Part shown: piece by piece, positions 51,101 through 63,100 of the stretch
How the letters are laid out: the number at the start of each line of letters is the position of its first letter
How positions within the stretch are numbered: the first letter of the stretch is position 1
Source: an uncultured Akkermansia sp.
GTDB taxonomy: Bacteria; Verrucomicrobiota; Verrucomicrobiia; Verrucomicrobiales; Akkermansiaceae
Reading direction: 5' to 3'
NCBI GenBank assembly: GCA_947631435.1
Contig: CANRLM010000001.1
Location: 1 to 64,000 of the forward strand
DNA: 64,000 nucleotides
The notes under the pieces: generated by a model
The model's input: only the letters and a program-made list of their open reading frames with translations
The model's database searches: none
Told to the model about the DNA's origin: nothing
Made by a program: the position numbers and the translations under genes

Positions 51101-54100
51101 TGGATTCCATCACCATGAACGTGAGCGGGATCACGTGTGCCAAGAGGCAGCAATTCGAGCAGTCGTTCACGGGATCGAAGGTGGACGTGCAGAGCGGCAC
51201 GCTTCTGCTGAGCGGGGAGAGCAACACGGCGAAAGAGCTGGAGGTGGGCGGCGTTCTGCGGCTGAGCGGCGCGATGACGGCCGGGAAGATCACCGGCACG
51301 GGCACCCTGAGCGGAGGGAAGAGCGGGAAGAAGGCGGCGAATATACGCCTCACCCTCACGGGGGAGGGCAGCACTTTCACGGGCACGGTGAGCGGGCTGA
51401 GCGAGCATTATCTCGACCTCCTGGTGGATACGAGTGAGGCGAACGATACGCACACCTTCGGAGGGACGAATGCGATGAGCTTCGGCGCGGTGAGCATCGA
51501 CTCCGGGACGCTGAACTTCACCAACACCTCTCAAGATGGCGGCGTGAAGATCACCGGCGCCCTCACCGTGGGCAATGGCACGGATGACATCAAGAACGAT
51601 GCTTCGGGCATTGACAGCACGATGAACTTCGGGAAGGGCAGCGTGGATGGCGCCCTGACGGTGAACAGCGACGCGCAGCTCAACGTGAGCGGCGGGGTGA
51701 CTATCACCGGCTTGGCAACGGTGAGCGGTGCGATTTCCATCACGAATGGGACCGGGAGCGCGGATGCTCAGCTCACGCTGAACGGCGGGCTGACGGGCAC
51801 GGGCAGCATCGGTAAGGGGACGGCGGGCAGCAACGGCAAGCTGACCCTGGGCGGCAAAGCAACGCAGAGCTTCACCGGCAGCATCACGGACGTGGACATC
51901 ACGGTGTCCGGGAGCGGCCAGACGCTGACCGATGTGAGCGGCGGCAAGATCACCGTGGCGGCGGGCGGCAGCATCACGTTGGGCGGAACGAAGGCGCAAC
52001 TGACGGGAGCCGATGTTCAGGGCACGCTGAAGTTCGCGGGCAGCGGCAACACGCTGGCGGGCGGCGCGGCGTTCAGCATGAACGGGCAGGGCAGCATCGA
52101 GCTGGCGGGAACCGGGGATGAGTTGAAGGTCACGGGCGGCATGAGCGCGGCGGGCGGCAGCATCACGGGCAGCGGCAAGCTGACGGTGGATACCGCGGGC
52201 GTGGGCGGGAACGGACTCAGCTCCGGGGTGAACTTCGGGACGAATTTGAACATCGTGAAGAGCGGCGCGGGCAAGCAGAGCTTCTCGGCGAACCTCGACA
52301 ACCACAGCGGGAGCATCGACGTGCAGGCGGGCGAGCTGGCCTTCGGAGGGAACGTGAACCAGAGCGGCGCGGTGACGGTGGGGAGCGGCGCGACGCTGCA
52401 CTTCAGCGGGACGAACTCGAGCGTCGTGCTGGGAGAGGTGAATGGCGGGAGCAGTGCGCCGACGGGCGGTTATGCCGGCACAGTGGTCTTCGACGGCACG
52501 AAGCTGACGATGGGCGAGGGGCAGCACAGCTACCTGAGCGGGCTGCAGATCACGAACAAGGATGCCAATGTCGGCTGGACACTGGCGGGCGACGTGACGC
52601 TGGGCGGATTGACCGTGGCGGCGGCGGACAAGCTGACGATCGGGGGGAAGGGTGAGCTGACGCTGGACGGGGAGCTGGACCTCGGGAACACGGATTTGGT
52701 GGTGGAGCTGAAGGACGGGTTCACCGTGAAGCGCGGGGACAAGTTCAGCTACAAGGCGGGCACCGACGGACGGCTGGTGCTGGATGCATCCGGGCTGACC
52801 CCGCCGGTGCACATAACGGAGGTGTTCCAGGGATCGTGGAAGGGGCAGGAAGTGGGGCTCCACGGCAACGTGTTCTACTACGACTACAAGGAGCCGCTCG
52901 GCGAGGGGCACACGGATGATGCGGAGTACTTTGAGCGGGTGAACGTGAAAGCCGGCGCGCAGTTCTGGCTGAAGGAGAGCTACACGCAGACGGATGTGGA
53001 CGGAGAGGGGGATCCGATCACTGCCGGGGAGGTTCACATCGCGGGCAAGGGGTACACGAATGTCGGCGGCGGGTTCAAGACCAATGTCGGCGAGGAGGAG
53101 AAGCAATACCTCCCGTACGGCGCGCTGCGTCTGGACGACGGCGTTTCGCTCACCGGCGGCTCGCTGGTGCTGGATGCGAATGCGGCGGTGTTTGTGAGCG
53201 AGGGGAAGGGGACGATTGCGGCGGAGGTGAAGGGCGCGACGCAGGCGGGCGAGGATAAGCTCGAGAAGCTGACCAAGTACGGCGACGGCAAGCTGGTGAT
53301 CACCGGTGCGGTGTCGGGACTGGGCGGCATCGCCACGGCGGACGCGGACAGCGTCATCACGGAGGACGGAAACGGGTACGGCGGCACGCTGAGCCTCACG
53401 GGCACGCTGAATGTGGGGACGGCGGACTTTGCGTTCGCCACCGAGGGCAGCGGAGAAACGAAGAGCAGGATTGAAGTGAAGGGCGGGCTGAGCGGCAGCG
53501 CGGGCATCACCAAGGACGGCGCGGGCACGCTGGAGCTGGATGGCGGGGCGGGGAGCCTGGCGGCGACCGGCAAGCTGAGCATCGGCGGCGGGACGGTGGA
53601 GCTGAAGGGCGCGAGTGCGTTCTCGGAGGTCGCCGTCGGCGTCGGGACGAATTTGCAGGTGGATGCGAATGCCACGGTGGGCGCGATTTCCGGCGCGGGC
53701 AGCATCGGCTCGCTGGAGGCGGGCACGGGGACGCTGACGCTGAACGGGGAAAGCAGGACGTTCGAGTTCTCCGGGACCATCGGCAGCGCGGGTGACAAGC
53801 TCGCGAAACTGGACGTGAACAACGCGGGGCAGACCCTCAGCGGGACGATGTACCTGGGCGAGCTGAGCGTGCGGAAGGCTCTGACGCTGAAGGGAGCGGC
53901 CGGGGGCAGCACGATTGACAACCTGAACATAGAGGGCGCGACGCTCACCCTGGGCGCGGCGGGCGAGGGGACGTTCGGACTCTCCGTCGGCGCGCTGAAC
54001 GGGACGGGAGCGATCGTCTCCGGCGGGCAGGCGGTGGCGATGAGCATCACCGGCACGGAGGGAAGCTACGCGGGCACGATGGACGGCGTGATGAGCTTCA

Positions 54101-57100
54101 CCGTGAACGGCGGGGCAGGCCAGACGCTCACCAACGGGGCGCTGGGAAGAACGGATTTTGCGGTGCGAGCCACCGGTGCGCTGACGCTGGCGGCGGCGGC
54201 TGTGACGGTGGATGAGCTGAGCGTGGAGGGTAGCCTGACGGTGGGCGGCACGGAGGGCGACGCGGCGCTGAGCGCCACGAAGCTGAGCGGCAGCGGCACG
54301 ATAGCCGCGGGCAGCGGGGAAGGCAAGGTGCAACTGACGCTGACGAACGGAGGCAACGCGACCTTCGGCGGGACGCTGGAGAACATCGGCAGCATCACCC
54401 TGACAGGCGGGCGGCAGACCCTGACGCAGGCGTATGCGGCGGGCACGATCACGGTGGGGCCGGACGTTGCAGGCGCGGCGGCGGCGACGCTGGTGATGGA
54501 CGGGGCGGTGACGACGACGGGGGCTGTGGACGTGCGGAGCAACGGGACGCTGGCGCTGAACAACGCGAGCAACAAGCTGGGCAACCTGAGCTTGGAGGGG
54601 ACGCTCATCGTGGGCGAGACGGCGGCGGCGAGCGGCGCGCAGCTTGAGCTGCAATCCATCACCGGCAGCGGGACCTTCCGCGGCACGGGGACGCTGACAC
54701 TGAAGAGCGAGGGCGGCAGCGGGACGCCGGACTTCTCCGGCACGCTGGGGAACGGCGACCTGCACCTCGTGAAGGACGGCACGTACACGCAGACTCTGAC
54801 GGGGGCGGTGAACGTGGCGGACACGACGGTGAAGGGCGGCACGCTGCAATTCGGCACGGCGAGCAACCGCGGGCAGAGCCTCAGCCTGGGCGCCCTGACG
54901 GTGGGCGACGGGGCGACGGTCGCCCGGGTGGACGTGTACTCCTCCGGGAGCAAGAGCATACCGTCCATGACGATCAACGCGGGCAGCGAGGTGGTGTTCC
55001 ACGGCGCGGCATCGCTGGAGAGGCTGGGCGCGGCTCTCGCTCACGGCGAGGGAGCGCTGACGCTGCAGGACATGGGGACCCGGGAGCTGACGGAACAGAG
55101 CGGGGACCTGTGGCACTTCCTGGATAAGGCGAACAAGGCGGACGGCAGCAACCGGCTGGGGGCGGTGAGGCTGCGCTCCTCGGGGAGCGAGAGCCGGACG
55201 ACGCTCGTGCTGAAGGGCGAGCCGGGCGCGGGGAACTACGGGCTGACGAATGTGGGGGACTACTACGTGGAGAACAACGCCACGCTGATGGTGGGGGATA
55301 GCCTCTGGCTGAGCGCGAACGCCGGGGAGGGGAAGAAGGCCACGCTGCACCTGAGCGGGAACGGATCGGGCGCGACCGTGGAGGGCTACACTGTGGGCGA
55401 GACGGCGGCGGTGATGGACGCGGCGTTGTACGTGTACAGCGAGGCGGCGAAACCGACGACGGCGTGGGGCATCGTGGCGGAGGCGGACACGGCGATCGAC
55501 ATCGCGGGCGGCGAGGAGGCGGCGCTCACCCTGACGGGGACGCTGAGCGGGACGGCGACGGAGGGGGCGAACGCCGGGAAGGCCTTCACCATCACCAAGA
55601 AGGGGGAGGGAGACCTCGTTCTGGGCGGCGGATTCGGCACGGCTGAAGGGAGCGCCGGGCGGCTGAACGTGGCGGCAGGCACGCTGCAACTGGCCTTTGC
55701 GGACAACGGCGAGGGGCGGACAGCGGACGCGCTGGCGAGCTACGCGGTGCAACTGAGCGGCAGCGGCACGCTGGAAGTGACGGCGACGGACGCGGAGGGC
55801 TACACCGTGAAGTACCTGGAGGGGACGACGAGCGGGACGGTGGCAGCGGCGCCGGGGGCGAAGCTGAGCATCGACTTCGACGGGCAGAGATTTGACGGCG
55901 CGGCGGACGAGGCGTTTGCGAGCGGCGGGGCGGAACTGACGGCGGACGTGGCCGGGCTGGCGCAACTGACGAAGAAGGGCGCGGGCAGGCAGACGATACA
56001 CGGGGCGTACGACGGCGGAAGCCTGCTCGTGCAGGGCGGGACGCTGGCGCTGGACGGGGCGGAGGAGGGGGAGAGCTTTACCCTGAGCGGCACGCTGAAT
56101 GTGCAGAAGGTGGCGGGTGAGACGACGGCCGAGCTGCAACTCACCGGGGACGGGGAGAAGAGCATCGCGGGGGCGGTGACGGTATCCGGCGGCGGCAGCG
56201 CGACGCTGAGCGGGAACGGGGAGAAGACCCTGGGCGGCACGGTGAGCGTGAGCGGGGCGGGCAGCGCCCTGACGGTGGAAGGACCCACGAGCATAGCCGG
56301 GGCGGTGACGGTATCCGGCGGCAGCGCGAGGCTGGGGACGGCGGGCGAGACGCTGAGCCTGGCGGCGGGGACGGCGAGCGTGAGCAACGGCGGCACGCTG
56401 ACCCTGGCGACGGGGGACGTGCAGGGCCGAGCGGCGGCGGAAGGAGGGGCCCGCAGCCTGGGCATCACGGTGGATGGCGCGGGATCGAAGCTGGCGATTG
56501 CGCCGGTGAATGAAACCTTCAACGCGGCGGAGGACGACATCGACGTGCGGCTGACGAACGGCGGCGGGATCGACCTGAGCGGGGCGACGCTGAGCGACAC
56601 CGTGGAGCAGAGGACGCAGGAGGTGCACCTGAAGAGCATCACCGCGGACGCTGAGACGGCGGGCATCATGAGCTTCGGCGGCGCCGTGGCGGAGGGCGGC
56701 GAGCAGACCATCCACGTGGGGACGCTGACGGGGTCGATGAAGTTCGGCGAGGGCGGCGCGCTGGGCGCGAGGCAGGAGCTGCACCTGGAGGAGATCACCA
56801 ACGGAGCGAACGCGGTGATGACCGTGCAGACCGAGGAGGGGGGCAGGGTGTACCTGGACCACATCGTGCAGGAAGCGGGGGCGGGGAGCCTCACGGCCGA
56901 GGGCGCGGGCGCGCGGGACGCTCTGCACGTGCACATGCACAGCGTTGCAGCCGGGGAGGATCCTCTGCAGAGGGGCTTCCACAAGACGGGGGCGGGCGAC
57001 TTCAGCCTGGGCAGCAGGCTGACGGTGGACCGCGGGAGCAACCTGTTCATGACCTACCAGGGCGGGCTCGGGTTTGCCGGCGGAGTGGACGCGCTGGACG

Positions 57101-60100
57101 GCGTGCTGGGGGATGATCAGATTTCGATTGAGCAGGGGGTGACGCTGAGGTACGAGAAAGAGATTTACGAGGGCGAAGGATCAGTGGGCGGCGGGAAGCT
57201 GCAGCTGAGCGAGACGCTGTTCGAGAAGTTCGGGGAGAACCAGCTGATCATCTACCTGAAGGAGATCTGGGAGCACAGCAAGGACCAGCTGAGCAGCGGG
57301 TTTGACCTGGGCATCACGAGCGAGACGGCGAGCGAGGAGAGCCTGGCGAAGTTCAAGGACATCATCACGTTCCCCCTGTGGACAGGGGACAATGAGAAAT
57401 GGCACCTGCGCTGGGAGAAGGACCAGGAGCACGAGTACTACCACCTGCTGCTCTCGGTGACGGGCGAGATCGAGTTTACGGCGCCGGAATGGGACAGTGC
57501 GTGGGGCATAGCCGGGCTGAACGGATCTCCCGCGACGGCGGCCATGGAGAGCCACGCGTGGAATGGGACGGAGGCGAGCGGCGACGTGTTCAACCTGAGC
57601 GGCAGCGGGACGGGCTTTGCGAGCCACAGCGTGGAGCTGGGCAGATATGACGGGAACGGCGACGGGAGCCCGGATTACCAGATGGGCTGGCAGAACCTGA
57701 TCCGCCTGACGCAGGGCGTGGCGACGACGACTGAGGACGCGAAGAATGCGACGGTGCTGGGCGGGTTCCTGATCAACAGTGAGGAGCAGCTTGGGCGCGG
57801 CTGGGAGGGATCCAGCTACATCGAGTACCTGTATGACGGGGAGGCGGAGAAGAACCACCTGCACCTGCTGGTGGGCGGGGCGAGCTGCACCGTGCAGAGC
57901 GAGGAAGGGCGGCGCGCGTACTACGGCGGGACGAGCCACATCCAACTGGACGCGGCGAGCGGCGAGCGGCAGAGCGGGGCGGAGGGAGCCGTGGACTACA
58001 TCGTGGGCGGCAACCACGTGAACAACTCGACCTTCTCGTTCATCGGCGACAGCTACATCACGGTGTTCAAGGGGACGGTGCTGGGAGGCATCGTGGGCGG
58101 CAGCACGCTGACGAGCGGGACGGCATCGGCGGAGTATGACGCCTTCTTCGGCAACACGCACATCTTCATCTACGACCTGCTGAGCCGGGTGACGGGGAGC
58201 GACGGGCAGGAGGTGCGGCCGGGGCTTTCTGACGGGAGCGCGGCGACGACGGGCGATGACACGTATTTTGCGGCGATCGTGGGCGGCAACGCCTGGGTGG
58301 ACTCCGTGGGCGTGGGCGAGCAGAAGGAGGTGCGGCCGAAGTTCCGCGGGAACACGAACATCACCATCAACCTGAGGGACACCCAGTACAAGGGGGTGGA
58401 CGACCCGCAGACCGAGGAGAAGGACGAGCGGGTAGAGGTGGCGACGGCGGCGCCGGAGGGAGGCACGTTTGACAAGGAGATTGTGGGCGCGAACTACACG
58501 GCGCCCGGGGCGACGACGGACGAAGGGGTGGAGAGGTCTTCGATCTTCACGGGCGACACGAACATCGTGATCACGGCGAAGACGGCGGACCGGCAGCAGG
58601 GAGGAGTGCTTATGGGCAGCGGGCACGTGTTCACGCGTGCGATCAACGGGGCGAGCCGGCGCGAGGCGAGCGGCGGCGGCGCGACGGAGTTCACGGGCAA
58701 CACGCACATCACCATCAACGGCGGCTACTACCAGAACGCGATCGTGGGCGGCATGTGGTTTGCGGAATCTGCGGCGGGTGAGCACACGATGAGCTTCACG
58801 GGCGACACGAACATCGAGCTGCAGAGCGGGCGCTTCTGGCGCGTGGTGGGCGGCAGCTACACGCTGGGCGGAGCGACGGGGGCGCAGGAGACGACGACGG
58901 GCGACACGCACGTGACCATCGACGGCGAGGGGATCATCTTCTCCTCGGCGCACGGGCCGGGCGGTGAGGCGGGCAGCCAGGAGGCGATGGGCATCCTGGT
59001 GGGCGGCGACTTCTACCGCAGCGACGCCGGCGACAGCAACGTGCGCGAGGGGGCGACGAACCTGAACATTCTGAGGGGCACGTACGAGGACATCCACATC
59101 GTGGGCGGCGACTACGCGAACTACACGAACGTGGGCGAGGCAGCAGGCGGCGACGGCATACCTTCTGCGAAGACGGGGGACGTGAACCTGACGATCGGCT
59201 GGGATATGACGGAGGAGGGCCTGGCGGAAGACGTGATCCGGGCGAGAGGGGAGAAGAACGGGCAGATCGGCATCACCGGCGTGGTGGTGGGCGGCAGCTA
59301 CCTGACGGATGACGGGAAGGGCGGCAACATGGAGGTGGGGAATGTGACGCTGAACATCCACGGCGGGAAGATCGCGAAGGAGACGGCGTTCGGGCACGTG
59401 CACAGCGAGCTGGCGGTGCTGGGCGGCAGCATGCTGGTGGACCAGACGACGGGCGGCGGGCACGCGATGACAGTGGGCGAGACGAGGATCACGATCGACG
59501 GGGCGGCGGAGATCACGGGTCATGTGGTGGGCGGCAGCTACGTGAGCAACCACGAGCACGCCGAGGCGGGAGACGGGCACGAGACGAACTCTCTGACGAG
59601 CGGGAATATCGAGCTGAACCTCAACGGCGGGACCATCACGGGCAGCGTGATCGGCGGGCATTACAGCGAGGTGGCGACGCACTCGGACATCCTGGCTGTG
59701 GGCGACATTGCCATCAGCGTGGACGGCGCGATCATCGACGGCGACATCATCGGCGGCAACTGGCGGGCGACGAGTGTGGGACGCACGGGCGACAACACGA
59801 ACGACAAGGGGACGATCTCCCTGGCGCTGACGAGCGGCGAGCTGACGGGCGACGTGTACGCCGCGGGCTGGCACGAGAACATCATGGAGGGGACGCCTGA
59901 CGAGGCGCACCCGGCGCTGAACTCGATGACGCAGAAGACGGAGGTGAGACTGGGGCAGGGCTTCAGGTTCACCGGCGAAGGGGAGCAGACGCTCTCCGGC
60001 GGCTACCGGAAGGCGGAGTACGGCACGGGGAGGGATACATCCCGGGTGCAGCAGGCGAGCCTGGTGATCGACGGGGAGCGCAACGACCTGGAGAATGTGA

Positions 60101-63100
60101 CGCTGCAGGACTTCAACGAGATCACGAACGACGGGGATGTGGCGGCGAAGGCGCTGGTGCTCTCCCACGACGTGCAGGAGCTGGGGACCTTCACGAAGAA
60201 GGGGGAGGGCGTGCTGGCGGTGGAATCGGTATCCGGCGCGCGGGTGGCGGGCCGGGAGAGGCTGTTTGACGGGGTGCTGGACATTGCGCAGGGGCGCATG
60301 GAGGTGAGGGGCGCGATGACGCTGGGCGGCGGGCTGCAATTTGACCTGACGGGCAACGGGAACGGGAGGACGGAAGATACGGCGTACCTGCGGGTGCTGG
60401 GCGGGCTGGAGTTTGCCGGTCGCTTCGGCGAGTACGGGGACGACAAGATCAGCCTGTGGCTGGGTGATGACCTGACGGGCCTGGAGGCGGGCGACTACTA
60501 CCTCGTCACCGGCATCACGACGGCGGAGTTCAAGACGGACAACATCCGCGAGTACTTCAACCTGGCGGAGGCGACGGAGGGGCACGAGAAGAGCGTGGAC
60601 GAGGTGCTGAAGGCATGGACGGCGGCGCACGCGGACGATGAGAACGACTACGAGGCGCGGCTGGTGCGGAAGGGCAACAGCCTCGTGCTGAGTCTCTCGA
60701 CTACGACCCCGGACATGTGGGTGTGGCAGGGCGACCAGGGCGAAAGCGGCGGGAACATGACCTGGAGCAACAACGACACCTCGGCGAGCGAGAACTGGAA
60801 GCACGACGAGGAGGACAAGGGCACCGTGGGCCAGGCGCCGGACGTGTACTTCAAGGGCAGCGGCCAGGGCGAAGTGACCGTGAACGACAAGGTGACTCCG
60901 GGGAATGTGCACGTGGAGGGCGACTACACCTTCAGCGGCGAGGGGAGCATCCACCTGCAAGGCAACGAGACGACGGGAGAGGGCGGCACCCTCTACGTGG
61001 AGGATGGGCGCGTGGAGCTGAAGACGGAGAACAACAGCATCCCGAAGGTGGAGCTGCAAGGCGGCTCGCTGGTGCTGTCGAGCGACAGCGCGGTGGGGGC
61101 GGATACGGACGTATCGATGCAGGGCGGGGCGCTGGCGATCGAAGAGAGGCACACGGAGAACACGGGCGACGGGACGCTCTACATGCAGGAGCGGAAGAAC
61201 GACCTGCTGAACGAGCAGGTGTCGCTCGGCACGAACATGGCGCTGCAGTTGCAGGTGGGCAAGACCTACGCGCAATTTGTGCAGCACCTGGAGAACAGGG
61301 GGCAGAGCGTAGCGGCCGAGGGCTATGAGAACCCGACGGATAAGGACCCGACGAAGGGGATAACCGTGGGCGGGGCGGAGACGGCGCCGGGGGCGAAGCC
61401 GGCAGGGCTTGAGAAGGTGAACGCGCTGACGGGTGCGCTGCACTACGGCGTGGACAAGACCGGGCGCTTCGGGCTGACCGTGGAATGGCAGGAGACGGCG
61501 CAGGATGCGCAGTACGCGGGCGCCGTGAACGTGCGCGAAGGGAACCTGACCTACAGGATGAACGGGGGCAGCGCGAAACTGACCGGCGACATCCGCGTGG
61601 GCGAGGGTGCGACGCTGAGCTTGCAGGCGACGGGCGGGGCGTTGGAGATGACGACGGCGTTCCTCGACGGGGATCCCATGGACGCGGAGGTGATGCAGGC
61701 GCTGGGCGAGGAGTTTGACGCGCGGCGGCGCGTGGAGATCGGCGCGGAGGGCGACGGCGGGAGCTACACGGTGAGCGCGGACAACAGCGGCTTTACCGGG
61801 GTGATCGCCCTGGTGGGCGACGGGGCGGCGGACGCCGTGCAGCTGGTTAACGCATCGGCGGTGAGCGGCGCGACGATCGACCTGGAGCTGGCGGGACGCG
61901 CCATGGTCTTCGGCGGCACGGAGGAGGGAACGGAGGTGGCCGTGAGGAGGCTGAACGTGAGCGGCGTGAACCTGGTGGGCGGCTACGCGCGCGGCGCGGC
62001 GGACGCGAACAAGCAGGTGACGCTCACGAGCGCGGAGGGGCTGACCGGCGACGGCGTACTAGCGAATGCCTGGGGCCAGAAGAGCGGGCAGAAGCTGGAC
62101 TTTGCGCACACGTACCGGGGCAGCATGGCGCAGTTCCGGGGCACGGTTGTGGCGGGGCTGGCGACGGATGGCGGGGCCGGGAAGGCGCGGATAGCGAGCT
62201 ACGCGGCGACGCCTGCGGCGGCGAACGATGCGCCGGCGGCGGCATCGAGCTCCAGCTGGACGCTTGACCTGACGGATGTGAACGAGAAGGGGGCGGTGAC
62301 GTACGACTTCAACATGGCGGGGACTGGGACGATCACCCTGCGGACGGCGGACGACGTGGTGCTGCGGGGACGCATCGGCGACGGGGAGCTGGGCGAGACG
62401 CTGAGCTTTGTGAGCGCGGCGGACGACGGGGCCCACACGATCACCCTGCAGGCGGCGAATACGGCGGCCAAGCTGGACACGGGCGACGACAGATTTGTGC
62501 TGGACGGCGCGCAGGCGACCTGGGGCGGTGGAACGCTGACGGGGGCAGGCGAGCTGCGGCTGAAGAAGGGGGCGCTGCTGGGGGCGATGCAGAAGGAGAA
62601 GAGGAACGGCGGCGTGCGGCTCGTCGTGGAGGCGACGGGTGTGGTGGACGCCGGAGGAACGGGAGGCGAGCAGTTTGACGACATCACGGTGTACGGCAGC
62701 GCGAAGGTGGCGAAGGAGGGAGACGCGGGCGCGACGGCGAAGATCGGGCGTCTGAAGGGAGTGGGCGGCAACCTGAACGTGGGCGAAGGGAAGACCACGA
62801 TGCGGCTGGTATTTGACGACCGGAGCATCACGGGCGCGGAGCCGGCGGAAGGGAGCGACGCGCTGATCGAGTTTGCGGACGGCGGGCAGGGGCACAAGCT
62901 GACCGTGCAGCAGAGCGCGGACGGGAAGAGCGGGTTCGTGCTCGACTTCACCAACAAGGCGCTGCTGGATATCCTGGAGAAGCACCGCGTGACGGACGCC
63001 CGGACCTGGCTGAACGTGACGAACGGCGAGCTGGCATTCGCGGGCGTGGCGGCCGGGGAGGACCCGAACCTGAGGCTCTTCACCAGCACCGAGGGCAACG

